This document shows, piece after piece, positions 6,740-14,318 of a stretch of DNA of 16,289 nucleotides. A model generated the notes under the pieces. It was given only the letters and a program-made list of their open reading frames with translations, did not search any database and was not told the DNA's origin. Source of the stretch: Anaerolineae bacterium (lineage in GTDB: Bacteria; Chloroflexota; Anaerolineae; 4572-78; NAK82); NCBI GenBank assembly GCA_030597485.1, contig JAUVRU010000010.1, forward strand, positions 1-16,289, given 5' to 3'. How positions within the stretch are numbered: the stretch's first letter is position 1; each line of letters starts with the position of its first letter. The position numbers and the translations under genes are program-made.

Positions 6740-8180
6740 GTTGAATGTAGACCGTTTTGACCTGAGTGAAGAACTCGACGGCCATGATGCCGTGCTCACG
6801 AAAACCGGAACTCGAGCCCTTGACCCCACCGAAGGGCACGTGGGTGTCTGTGCTCGAGGTGTGGTGGTTGACGCGGACGACCCCGGCTTCAATCCTGTTC
6901 ACGAAGTCCATTATCCGCTCGACGTCCCGGGTGCAGATAGCAGCGCTCAAACCGTAATCGACAGAGTTGGCGATTTCTATCGCCTCGTCGAAATCATCAG
7001 CAACAAGCACAGACAGGACCGGACCGAATATCTCCTCGCGGGCAATTCGCATGTCGGGATCAACGTTATCGAACACTGTGGCATCGACGAACCAGCCCTT
7101 GTCATATTCCGCGCCTGAGGGGATGCCGCCGCCGCAGAGCAAACGGGCGCCTTCCTCCTTGCCAATACGGATGTACTCCAGAACAGTCTGCCGTTGGGTT
7201 TCGGACACCAGCGGCCCCATATAAGTGTCCGGATTCATCCCATCCCCTGCCGTAATCCGCTTCACCTTCTCCAGAAGCATCTCGACGAAGTCAGCCGCAA
7301 TCTCTCGCTCCACAATCACGCGGCTGGTCGCCGTGCATTTCTGGCCGGTGCCCTTCATCGCACCATCCATCGCCAGGTCCGTGGCCCGTTCCAGTTCGGC
7401 GTCCTTCAGTATGATCAACGGGTTCTTGCCCCCCAGCTCCAGTTGGGCTTTGGCTCCGTGGCCGGCAGCCACCCCAGCGATCTCGCGGCCAACCTCATTC
7501 GAGCCGGTGAAGGAAATGGCCCTGATGATGGGATTGCGCACCATTTCGTCCCCTACGACGGCGCCGCTGCCCGTGACCATGTTGAGCACCCCTGAAGGGA
7601 GCCCCGCCTCCTCAAAGGCCTTGGCCATGTGCCAGCCAGTGAATGGCGTCAACTGTGATGGCTTGACGATCACGGTGTTGCCGCCCAGCAGAGCGGCCGG
7701 TATCTTTCGGCATGGAATCGTGATAGGGTAGTTCCACGGGCTGATGGTCGAGACGACACCCAGCGGTTCGCGCAAGGTGTAGAGAAAGGTGTCCGGTTTG
7801 GCAGGCGAGAAGACGCCTCCCCACGCCTGCCGTGCCAACGAAGCATATGAGCGCAGAAGGTCGGCCCCGTGGGTGACCTCTCCTCGTGCTTCGGCAAACG
7901 TCTTGCCCTCTTCGCGTGTGAGCATGCGACCTATCTCCTCCGCCTTGGCTTCGAGGACTTCGGAGGCCCTTTCGATGACCTTGGCTCTTTCTTGATAGGT
8001 CAGCGCTCTCCAGGCGGGGAAAGCCCCGGCAGCAGCATCTACTGCCTGTTGCACGTGCTCCCGTTGAGCCATTGGACAGCGACCGACAATCTCATCTGTG
8101 TTTGCCGGGTTGCGGATCTCTCGCATCTCCACCTGGCCGAGATCTGTCCATTCACCGCCTATGTAGTTTCTGCATTCCAT
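6726..8180 (-). CDS. Aldehyde dehydrogenase, probable 2,5-dioxovalerate (2-oxoglutarate semialdehyde) dehydrogenase
   Basis: A 484-residue NAD(P)-dependent ALDH of standard length. Catalytic features, numbered from the ATG at 8180: SPWNYP with Asn150, VKPS with Lys173, ELGGKNP with Glu248, and GQKCTATSR with the nucleophile Cys282. The C-terminal HVPFGGVKGSSSGFREHG block and CTATSR are, in my experience of the family, typical of 2-oxoglutarate semialdehyde dehydrogenases of pentose oxidation. The start is the ATG at 8180, ten bases after GGAGGT; the frame extends to a GTG at 8198 that overlaps the ribosome binding site. Gene order (this ALDH followed by KdaD-like dehydratase) implies it oxidises 2,5-dioxopentanoate to 2-oxoglutarate. 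Succinate semialdehyde or another aldehyde acid is an alternative. Confidence 0.88.
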   Translation of the reverse strand: MECRNYIGGEWTDLGQVEMREIRNPANTDEIVGRCPMAQREHVQQAVDAAAGAFPAWRALTYQERAKVIERASEVLEAKAEEIGRMLTREEGKTFAEARGEVTHGADLLRSYASLARQAWGGVFSPAKPDTFLYTLREPLGVVSTISPWNYPITIPCRKIPAALLGGNTVIVKPSQLTPFTGWHMAKAFEEAGLPSGVLNMVTGSGAVVGDEMVRNPIIRAISFTGSNEVGREIAGVAAGHGAKAQLELGGKNPLIILKDAELERATDLAMDGAMKGTGQKCTATSRVIVEREIAADFVEMLLEKVKRITAGDGMNPDTYMGPLVSETQRQTVLEYIRIGKEEGARLLCGGGIPSGAEYDKGWFVDATVFDNVDPDMRIAREEIFGPVLSVLVADDFDEAIEIANSVDYGLSAAICTRDVERIMDFVNRIEAGVVRVNHHTSSTDTHVPFGGVKGSSSGFREHGIMAVEFFTQVKTVYIQPLSR

Positions 8181-8232
8181 CGTTTCGGGTACCTCCACTA
8201 TGATGTATTGACAGTTTTCACAGGAATCCAGG

Positions 8233-8955
8233 TCACATCTGCTGGATTGCTACCTCGATATCGTCTGCCACCTGTTTCAGGTGTTCCTCCATTGCGGTTC
8301 CGGCACCTTCTGGACATCCGGCGCTCACCTGCTCGTAGATCTGACGGTGGTAATCCTGGGCCTTCTGCACACTGCCTGGCACCAAGATGATCTGGTACCG
8401 GCTCGTTCTCAGCAAGTCGCTGATCGCCTCGACCAGAATCACGGCGACCGAATTGCCGGTCGCTTTCGCCAGGTAATTGTGGAAATCCAGGTCGGCCTGG
8501 ACGTATCTCTCCGTGCTTTCTTGCGGATCAGTGTCCAAGGCCGCCAGCGCCTGTCCCGTGGCCTCAATGGTTTGAGCCATCTCCGACAGGTAGTCACCGC
8601 CCCGGTTGGCGGCTGCCATCCTGGCGTTGGCCACTTCCAGAACGTTTCGAATCGTGTGCAGATCCTGAAAAGCCTTCGGTTCCATCTGGACCAGCAGCCC
8701 CAAGGTCTTGGCAACGGCGTCGGACAGGTCACCGGTGACGAAGGTCCCTCGACCCGGCGAGATGTCAATCAGCCCTTTCGCCGCCAGGATTTTCATGGCC
8801 TCACGGATGGCACTGCGGCTGACCCCGAACTGCTCTGCCAGCTCAGATTCAGTGGGCAATCGATCTCCCTGCTTCAACTGGCCGGTGACGATCCTCTGCT
8901 GAATCTGGGCCACCACACCTTCATACAAGCGGTCATGCTTGATGCGCTCATACAT
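8233..8955 (-). CDS. GntR-family transcriptional regulator, FadR/FCD subfamily
   Basis: A 240-residue repressor-type regulator. The N-terminal winged helix-turn-helix covers about residues 1-70 with the classic LPTESELAEQFGVSRSAIREA helix-turn-helix and GRGTFV wing. The C-terminal FCD ligand domain shows the metal-binding pattern: Asp and His in DLDFHNYLAKATGN, His in DYHRQIYEQV, and His in EEHLKQV. FCD regulators commonly sense sugar acids and other organic acids. The ATG at 8955 lies 7 bases after a strong GGAGGT; the longer form from 8985 lacks any ribosome binding site. It sits mid-operon between the amidohydrolase (37 bp away) and the ALDH (52 bp away), so it is probably the local regulator of the cluster. 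Its ligand could be a pentonate or keto-deoxypentonate. Operator sites are discussed at 15581-15703. Confidence 0.93.
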   Translation of the reverse strand: MYERIKHDRLYEGVVAQIQQRIVTGQLKQGDRLPTESELAEQFGVSRSAIREAMKILAAKGLIDISPGRGTFVTGDLSDAVAKTLGLLVQMEPKAFQDLHTIRNVLEVANARMAAANRGGDYLSEMAQTIEATGQALAALDTDPQESTERYVQADLDFHNYLAKATGNSVAVILVEAISDLLRTSRYQIILVPGSVQKAQDYHRQIYEQVSAGCPEGAGTAMEEHLKQVADDIEVAIQQM

Positions 8956-8992
8956 AGCCTGTACCTCCTGCCTAGCTTGTGTCATTTGATGG

Positions 8993-10315
8993 TCAGGTGA
9001 TGGCCTCTGCTATGCGATCTCCAATGGCCTGAGCCTCAGCGACCACATCATTCTCATCCAGGGTCTGCAATGCCCGCGCCACAACGACCGGACGACCGCC
9101 GATGATCACGGTGTGCACATCCTGACCAGTAGCACAATAGACGATATTGGACACAATGTTGGAGGGCGTACGCCAGCGAAGCGGGCGCAGATGTGCCCCG
9201 GCGGTGTCGACCAGGACGACGTCCGCCCGCTTCCCCGCAGAGATTGAGCCCTGTTCTGTCTCCAGCCCAAACACCGATGCCCCGCCAACGGTTGCCATCT
9301 CCAGGGCCTGCCTGGCATTGAGCGAGCGGATGCCGGAGCCAATCTGATGTAGCAGTACCAGGGCTTTCATCTCCCGGAATAGATCGTTGCAGTTGTTCCA
9401 CAACGCGCCATCGGTGCCCAACCCGACCCGGATTCCGCTGGCCAGATACTTGGGGACCGGGGCAATGCCGTCCGCGATTTTCATCTCGGCCCCCGGGGTG
9501 TTGACCACCCTCACCCCGCCCTCGGCCATAAGTCCCACTTCCTCATCGTCCACCCATACCGCGTGCGAGCCGATCAGCCAGTCCTCCAGGAATCCATTCT
9601 GGTGCAAGTAGCGCACGGGTGTGGTGTTGAAGTCTCTCTTGACTCTGTCCAGTCGCCAGTCTGTCTCCGCGAGGTGGGTGTGGACCAACGCGTCACACCG
9701 CTGCGCTATCCCTTTGATCGTGCGCAGCAGGCCCTCGTCGTAGTCTTCCTCGGCGGTGCTGCCGACAACGGGGACGAATCCCTCCGCTCTGGCGGCATCA
9801 CAGAATCCTGCCATCTCGGTGCCGTCCATCAGCATGGTAGGATCCAGGAAATCAGGACGAGCATCTTCCACCAACGCGCCCCGTATGCCAACTTCACGCA
9901 TGGCTCGCAGCGAGTCTGTGCCCAGGCTCCAGAACATGTTTTCGCACAGGAAGGTGGTGCCGCTCTTGATCGCTTCAATGTAAGTCAGCTGGCGGGATAC
10001 GAACCGGTCCTCGGGTGTGAGCATATCTCTGAAGAAGTTGTGGGAACCAAGGACCGCATTCTGGTCAAACAGTGTCATGTCGTCGCCCAGACCCCTGGCG
10101 ACCGTCACATCGCCGTGAACGTGACCGTTAACCAACCCGGGCAATACGATCATATCTCGGGCGTTTACGTGTTCACACGCCGGTTCACGCCTGTCGGTAC
10201 CCTCCCACACCGCTTCGATGCGTCCATCTTGGATGGCGACAGTGCCGGCAAAGGGCTCCACGTCTGGCTCCATGGTAACCACGATGCCGCCCTGAATCAC
10301 GATATCCAGACTCAT
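8993..10315 (-). CDS. COG0402-type amidohydrolase (nucleoside or base deaminase: MTA/SAH, guanine, cytosine class)
   Basis: A 440-residue metal-dependent hydrolase of the SsnA/TrzN/MtaD group. The N-terminal beta-sandwich leads into PGLVNGHVHGD with metal ligands His65 and His67. VHTHLAETDW supplies His214 and catalytic Glu217. GSHAVWVD gives His251 and GLGTDGA gives Asp302. All residues expected for a mononuclear Zn or Fe deaminase are present. Members deaminate 5'-methylthioadenosine, S-adenosylhomocysteine, adenosine, guanine, cytosine or oxidised bases, or dechlorinate triazines; I cannot choose by eye. The ATG at 10315 follows GAGGG nine bases upstream. An 83-bp gap separates it from the nucleoside hydrolase. 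That position suggests it acts on the same nucleoside or on the base that the hydrolase releases. Confidence 0.88.
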   Translation of the reverse strand: MSLDIVIQGGIVVTMEPDVEPFAGTVAIQDGRIEAVWEGTDRREPACEHVNARDMIVLPGLVNGHVHGDVTVARGLGDDMTLFDQNAVLGSHNFFRDMLTPEDRFVSRQLTYIEAIKSGTTFLCENMFWSLGTDSLRAMREVGIRGALVEDARPDFLDPTMLMDGTEMAGFCDAARAEGFVPVVGSTAEEDYDEGLLRTIKGIAQRCDALVHTHLAETDWRLDRVKRDFNTTPVRYLHQNGFLEDWLIGSHAVWVDDEEVGLMAEGGVRVVNTPGAEMKIADGIAPVPKYLASGIRVGLGTDGALWNNCNDLFREMKALVLLHQIGSGIRSLNARQALEMATVGGASVFGLETEQGSISAGKRADVVLVDTAGAHLRPLRWRTPSNIVSNIVYCATGQDVHTVIIGGRPVVVARALQTLDENDVVAEAQAIGDRIAEAIT

Positions 10316-10398
10316 CTGCTCGCACCCTCAACAGCTTCAGTTTGTGAGACGATGACCCCAAACTGGCCCGTTTGATTGCTCGTGCCTGAGGATCGACT

Positions 10399-11418
10399 CT
10401 ACTCCGTCAGCGTGCTGACATACAGACCAACGAAGGCTTCAAGCTCAACGTCGTGTGCCACTTTTGCCACCTGGCTGCCATCGTCCAGGGGCCACTGGTC
10501 CAACCCCGACTGATACGGCGCGTTGGTGTAGCCATAGGAGGCCCCGTATTCCGGTCCCGGCGTGACATTGACGTCGACGTTCATCAGGACCGTGGTGAAC
10601 CAGGCAGGCCTGAGCGCATACGCCACCACGATCTGATCATACAAACCGTAAAACAACCGGGGTGATTCCTTGTCAACCTCGGGATGATCGAAGTGAGGTT
10701 GGAGGTAACCCCGAAACAGCTCAGCCACCTCGGGATGAGCGCTGCCCGCGCTGGTCAGTCTGTCGAAGTGCTGACGTTCAAACCGGGTTCGGCGGCACAC
10801 GTTGAGAGGGCACAGCACAATGGGCGCCCCCGAGCGGAGCACGATGCGGGCCGCCTCCGGGTCTACCCAGAAGTTGAACTCGGCCATAGGCGTGATATTG
10901 CCATGCCCTCGGGGCAAGGTGGCGACAGCGCCACCCATCACAATCAGTTCGTCCACCAGGGGCACCACCTGGGGATATTTGCGGATGGTTACGGCCACGT
11001 TTGTCAACGGGCCCATAGCCAGGATGGATACCTCACCCGGATTCTCCAGGATGGACTGGGCGATGAAATCACAGGCGTAGCGCGGATCCGGCTCAATCGA
11101 GGGAAGGCCAGGCGGTATTGAATCGACTGGTTTGAAGGTGGCCCATTCGCCCCAAACCTGATCCTCATAGTCACCCCGCTCGTGGAGCAGGGGGCGATCG
11201 AAACCAGGGCACACAGGCACATCTTCACGCCCCAGAATCTCAAGCAGTCTGAGAGCACACGCAGTCTCCCAGTTCAGGTCGAAGTTGCCCGCCACCGGCG
11301 TGATGCCCAGGACCTGCAACTCAGGCGACTTCAGGGCGAAGATCGTGGCCGTGCAATCATCATTCATCCAGCCAATGTCGCAATCCAGTATGACCTTTCT
11401 GGGCCTTGTCCTATGCAC
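10399..11418 (-). CDS. Nucleoside hydrolase of the IUNH/Rih fold, with unusual active-site substitutions
   Basis: A 339-residue N-ribohydrolase, predicted to hydrolyse a nucleoside to base and ribose with a bound calcium. The aspartate cluster is DCDIGWMNDD (12-21), the longer DxDIG...DD variant of the family rather than DTDPGxDD. ILAMGPLTNVA (132-142), MGGA (161-164) and AEFNFWVDPEAA (179-190, with Asn182 and Asp186) are typical. The late motif normally read HD is YD here (Tyr260, Asp261): the calcium-binding Asp is kept but the proton-donating His of the classical enzymes is Tyr. The GTG start at 11418 lies 2 bp after the ribokinase stop, with the GGGGGG ribosome binding site overlapping that stop, so translation is coupled. 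Ribose or a modified ribose from this enzyme would feed the ribokinase next door. Confidence 0.88.
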   Translation of the reverse strand: MHRTRPRKVILDCDIGWMNDDCTATIFALKSPELQVLGITPVAGNFDLNWETACALRLLEILGREDVPVCPGFDRPLLHERGDYEDQVWGEWATFKPVDSIPPGLPSIEPDPRYACDFIAQSILENPGEVSILAMGPLTNVAVTIRKYPQVVPLVDELIVMGGAVATLPRGHGNITPMAEFNFWVDPEAARIVLRSGAPIVLCPLNVCRRTRFERQHFDRLTSAGSAHPEVAELFRGYLQPHFDHPEVDKESPRLFYGLYDQIVVAYALRPAWFTTVLMNVDVNVTPGPEYGASYGYTNAPYQSGLDQWPLDDGSQVAKVAHDVELEAFVGLYVSTLTE

Positions 11419-11420
11419 GG

Positions 11421-12359
11421 CTATCCCCCCGGATGTTCCAGGAACGTGTTGATTTCATCTAACGTGGGCAGCGACGGTTGTGCGCCCAGTCTGGTGACAG
11501 ACAGCGCGCCACCAGCGCTGGCAAAACGCAGCGCGGTTTCCAGGTCGTGGGATTCCGTCAGCGCGTAAGCCAGACAGGCACAGAAGGAGTCACCAGCAGC
11601 GGTGACATCAGCCACCTCCACAGGGAAAGCGGGGGTGTGGATGATATCGTCGCCGGTGGCGGTCACCGAGCCGGCACTCCCCAAGGTGATTGTCACGGTG
11701 TTGTCAGCCTTCGACTGCAAGAGGCGCGCTGCCTCCTTCGCAGACTCCACGTCGCCCACTGACAGACCTGCCAGGATTGACGCCTCCGTCTCATTCGGCA
11801 CCAGCAGGTCAACCTTCCGAAGAAGTCCGCCGGGCAGCTCGCTCGCTGGCGCCGGGTTGAGCACGACCAGCACGTCCGCCTCACACGCGAGGTCGATGGC
11901 CCTGGCCACCACCGGCAGCGGGATTTCAAGCTGTACGATCAAAGCCCTGGCCCCTTGAATCAACGCCCTGGCATTCTCGATGTCGTGGCTCTGCCACCGC
12001 ATGTTCGCTTCGGGCACGACAACGATCCAGTTATCGCCAGCAGCATCGGAAAAGACACAACCTTTTCCCGTGCCGGCCCCAGCGTCCTTGATCAGGTAGT
12101 CGGTCCTCACCGCTGCCGCTTCAAGACTCCCTACAACTTGGTCAGCGAAGATGTCCGCCCCTATCCGCCCGACGATGTAGGTCTCCGAGCCCAGACGGGC
12201 CAGTTGGACTGCCTGGTTGGCCCCTTTGCCGCCCGGAAAGAGACCAAAACCCGTGCCTAACACCGTTTCTCCCTTGCGTGGCGGTCGCTCGGCAGTAACG
12301 AACAGATCGATATTCAGACTTCCAACCACCACGCAATACGACCGCCCTGTGTCAGTCAA
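11421..12359 (-). CDS. rbsK: Ribokinase (RbsK-like PfkB kinase)
   Basis: A 312-residue ATP-dependent kinase making ribose 5-phosphate (or a related pentose phosphate). Ribokinase-specific features: GSLNIDL (13-19), PRKGETVLG (27-35), FPGGKGANQAVQLARLGS (41-58), QLEIPLP with the sugar-contacting Glu145, VPNETEA (187-193), and DVTAAGDSF (251-259) with catalytic Asp257. The frame is open upstream to 12488, but that part overlaps the oxidoreductase gene. The best start is TTG at 12359, which lies about ten bases after AGGGGG and overlaps the upstream stop by 8 bp; no ATG or GTG is well placed. It resembles true ribokinase more than the other PfkB gene at 579-1640 does. It is tightly coupled to the nucleoside hydrolase, which suits a ribose salvage step. 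Confidence 0.87.
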   Translation of the reverse strand: MTDTGRSYCVVVGSLNIDLFVTAERPPRKGETVLGTGFGLFPGGKGANQAVQLARLGSETYIVGRIGADIFADQVVGSLEAAAVRTDYLIKDAGAGTGKGCVFSDAAGDNWIVVVPEANMRWQSHDIENARALIQGARALIVQLEIPLPVVARAIDLACEADVLVVLNPAPASELPGGLLRKVDLLVPNETEASILAGLSVGDVESAKEAARLLQSKADNTVTITLGSAGSVTATGDDIIHTPAFPVEVADVTAAGDSFCACLAYALTESHDLETALRFASAGGALSVTRLGAQPSLPTLDEINTFLEHPGG

Positions 12360-13437
12360 CGAAACCGTACCCCCTTGTGTCGAAGCGGGGGAAGCAGCCT
12401 CGCAGGTCTCCAGTGTCGAATTCCTCCAGGGGAAGTGCGACCTTGCCACCGCGTCTCTGCGATTCGTAACCGGCCAGCACAATCTCAATAGCCTGTCGCC
12501 CCAGCTGCCCGTTCAAATGAGAGGGCTTCCTGGCGGCCACACAAGCAACGAAATGGTCAATGGCTCGCTTGGAGCAGTCCATCAGTCCGGGGTAAACCGG
12601 GTCGATGACGTCCGCCGCGCGCAGGGAGACGATCCGGGAGCCGCCATTTGTCTGCAATTGCACCTGGTTCAACTCTGGCTGGTATGGGCTGAGCGTGAAG
12701 ATGAGTCTCCCCTTCATACCGTGCAGGCTGCCGTACATGGCTTCTTCCTGCCGGTCCGTGTAGCAGGTATAGATTTCCCCCACAGCGCCACTCTGGAATC
12801 GCAGCACGATCAGGGCAAAGTCCTCGACCTCCCGCTGCGGATGGACCACGGACATCTCGCCAGACACGGTTGCAACCGGGCCGGCCCAATGCGTCGCCAG
12901 GTCGATGGGGTGGACACCCTGGGATTTCAGGACCCCACCCCCTTGCTCTATCTTGTGTCGCCAGCCCACAGTTGTGCGATACTGAGTGTAATCCAGTCTC
13001 AGCGCATAGATTGGCCCAATCTGGTCCAACACCTGATTGACCGCGTCGACAACAGGATGGAAACGCATGTTGAAGAAGGTCATCAAGAAGACGTTGCCCG
13101 CTTCCGCCGCATCGATCATCCGGTCGCATTCTGCCAGCGAATTGGCCAGCGGTTTCTCACATAATGAGTGCTTGCCCTGTTGAGAGACAAAGACGGATTG
13201 TTGGCCGCGCACTGATTCTGGACCGCAAACGCTGATCAGGCTGATCCCTGGGTGTGAGGCAAGCTCCTGCCAACTGGCGAAGGCGACGGCGGCGTGTTCT
13301 TTCGCGATGACCTGAGATCTGTCCTTATCAGGATCATAAGCGCCCACTATCCGGCACGCTGGGTTTTGGGCATACCAGTGTAGATGCGCCTGACCTGCCT
13401 TGCCACAACCGATCACACCGACGTTCACTCTGGCCAT
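12352..13437 (-). CDS. Gfo/Idh/MocA-family sugar oxidoreductase
   Basis: A roughly 361-residue NAD(P)-dependent oxidoreductase. The N-terminal Rossmann fold starts VGVIGCGKAGQAH, and the catalytic lysine is in the CEKPLA motif. A substrate-binding signature is visible in GGGVLKSQGVHPIDLATHW. The C-terminal alpha/beta domain contains the usual long sheet. Three starts are possible: ATG 13437 (MARVNVG), TTG 13452 and ATG 13470. The AAGGAGG ribosome binding site at about 13456-13462 is far from 13437 and close to 13452, so the true start may be slightly upstream. I list 13437 because it gives the conventional N-terminus. Family members oxidise sugars, inositols, sugar acids or their lactones, usually at one hydroxyl. 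Here it may oxidise a pentose or a nucleoside sugar. An 80-bp gap follows the aldolase. Confidence 0.88.
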   Translation of the reverse strand: MARVNVGVIGCGKAGQAHLHWYAQNPACRIVGAYDPDKDRSQVIAKEHAAVAFASWQELASHPGISLISVCGPESVRGQQSVFVSQQGKHSLCEKPLANSLAECDRMIDAAEAGNVFLMTFFNMRFHPVVDAVNQVLDQIGPIYALRLDYTQYRTTVGWRHKIEQGGGVLKSQGVHPIDLATHWAGPVATVSGEMSVVHPQREVEDFALIVLRFQSGAVGEIYTCYTDRQEEAMYGSLHGMKGRLIFTLSPYQPELNQVQLQTNGGSRIVSLRAADVIDPVYPGLMDCSKRAIDHFVACVAARKPSHLNGQLGRQAIEIVLAGYESQRRGGKVALPLEEFDTGDLRGCFPRFDTRGYGFVD

Positions 13438-13517
13438 CTTGGACAGGGCCAATCCCCCTCCTTCAGTCATCCGTTCACCAGCACGGCTGGAAGTAACTGA
13501 CAACTTCGGCTGACCCG

Positions 13518-14318
13518 CTACGATTCCAGCACTTCCAAGGCACTGGCGACACTGCCATCCTGATGAATAATGTGCTTCAGCGCTTGAATCAGGCGAGGCG
13601 CATCCGGATAGCCCCAAACAAAGCGCCCGCAGGCCAGCCCGGCTCCGCCAGCGTCAATGACGTCGCGCGCCTTCTGCAGGAAGGTCCTTGCATCCTGAGC
13701 CTCAACACCCCCTGCTGCCACAACGGGCGCCGGGCAGGCCTCGATCACTTTGGCGAAGCTCTCGACGGAGCCGGTGTAGGTTGTCTTGATGATATCAATA
13801 CCGACCTCAGCAGCCACTCGCGCGGCATATCGGACGTGTTCGACCGAGGCACGCTCCCCCTCGGGGATCAGGCTGCCACGGGGGTAGATGTGAGCAACAG
13901 TCGGCATGCCCAGCAGGCGCGCCTCCCTAACAAACACACCCAGGTTGGTGAGAGCCTCCGGCTGACGGGCGTCACCGACAATCACTCCCAGTGACACGGC
14001 GTCGGCCCCCAGGCGCACTGCCTCCTCCACCCTGGTGATCATCGTGTCGTAAGCAGGGTGAAATGGAGAGAAGCTGCTGCATTTGATGATTAGGGCAACT
14101 TTCCCGGCATAGGGCCCGAAACAGCTCTCGGCAATGCCCTTGTGCATGGTGATCGCGTCGGGCCGACCTTTTACCAGCCGGTCAATTGCACCGGCGATGT
14201 CTTCCAGCCCTGGCAGAACACCTCTGGCAATCGCATGATCTGCGGTGACATCCAACAGCCGGTTGAAGCGGTGGCTCATCAGTCGTTTCAGCCGGACTTG
14301 GCGGCCCAGATCGGACAT
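13518..14318 (-). CDS. Class I aldolase of the DhnA/LsrF/FbaB group
   Basis: A 266-residue TIM-barrel Schiff-base aldolase (COG1830 group, with archaeal fructose-bisphosphate aldolase, ADH synthase and LsrF). Visible features: the N-terminal DVTADHA (23-29), HIYPRG (143-148) with Tyr146, DIIKTTYTG (175-183) with the Schiff-base Lys178, and VVAAGGVEAQDA (199-210), which marks the phosphate-binding glycine turn. The start ATG at 14318 overlaps the dehydrogenase stop by one base (TGATG), so the two genes are coupled. Substrates in the group range from fructose 1,6-bisphosphate to phospho-AI-2 and amino sugars. In this cluster it could cleave or transfer an acyl group on a keto-pentose phosphate or a deoxy-sugar phosphate. 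The exact reaction is not predictable from sequence alone. Confidence 0.88.
   Translation of the reverse strand: MSDLGRQVRLKRLMSHRFNRLLDVTADHAIARGVLPGLEDIAGAIDRLVKGRPDAITMHKGIAESCFGPYAGKVALIIKCSSFSPFHPAYDTMITRVEEAVRLGADAVSLGVIVGDARQPEALTNLGVFVREARLLGMPTVAHIYPRGSLIPEGERASVEHVRYAARVAAEVGIDIIKTTYTGSVESFAKVIEACPAPVVAAGGVEAQDARTFLQKARDVIDAGGAGLACGRFVWGYPDAPRLIQALKHIIHQDGSVASALEVLES

Noticed and set aside
12360..12488. Upstream extension of the ribokinase frame
   Set aside because: It overlaps the oxidoreductase coding sequence in another frame and has no ribokinase similarity.
13471..13617. Upstream extension of the Gfo/Idh/MocA gene
   Set aside because: It overlaps the aldolase 3' end and gives an unconserved Cys- and Ser-rich lead-in before the Rossmann start.
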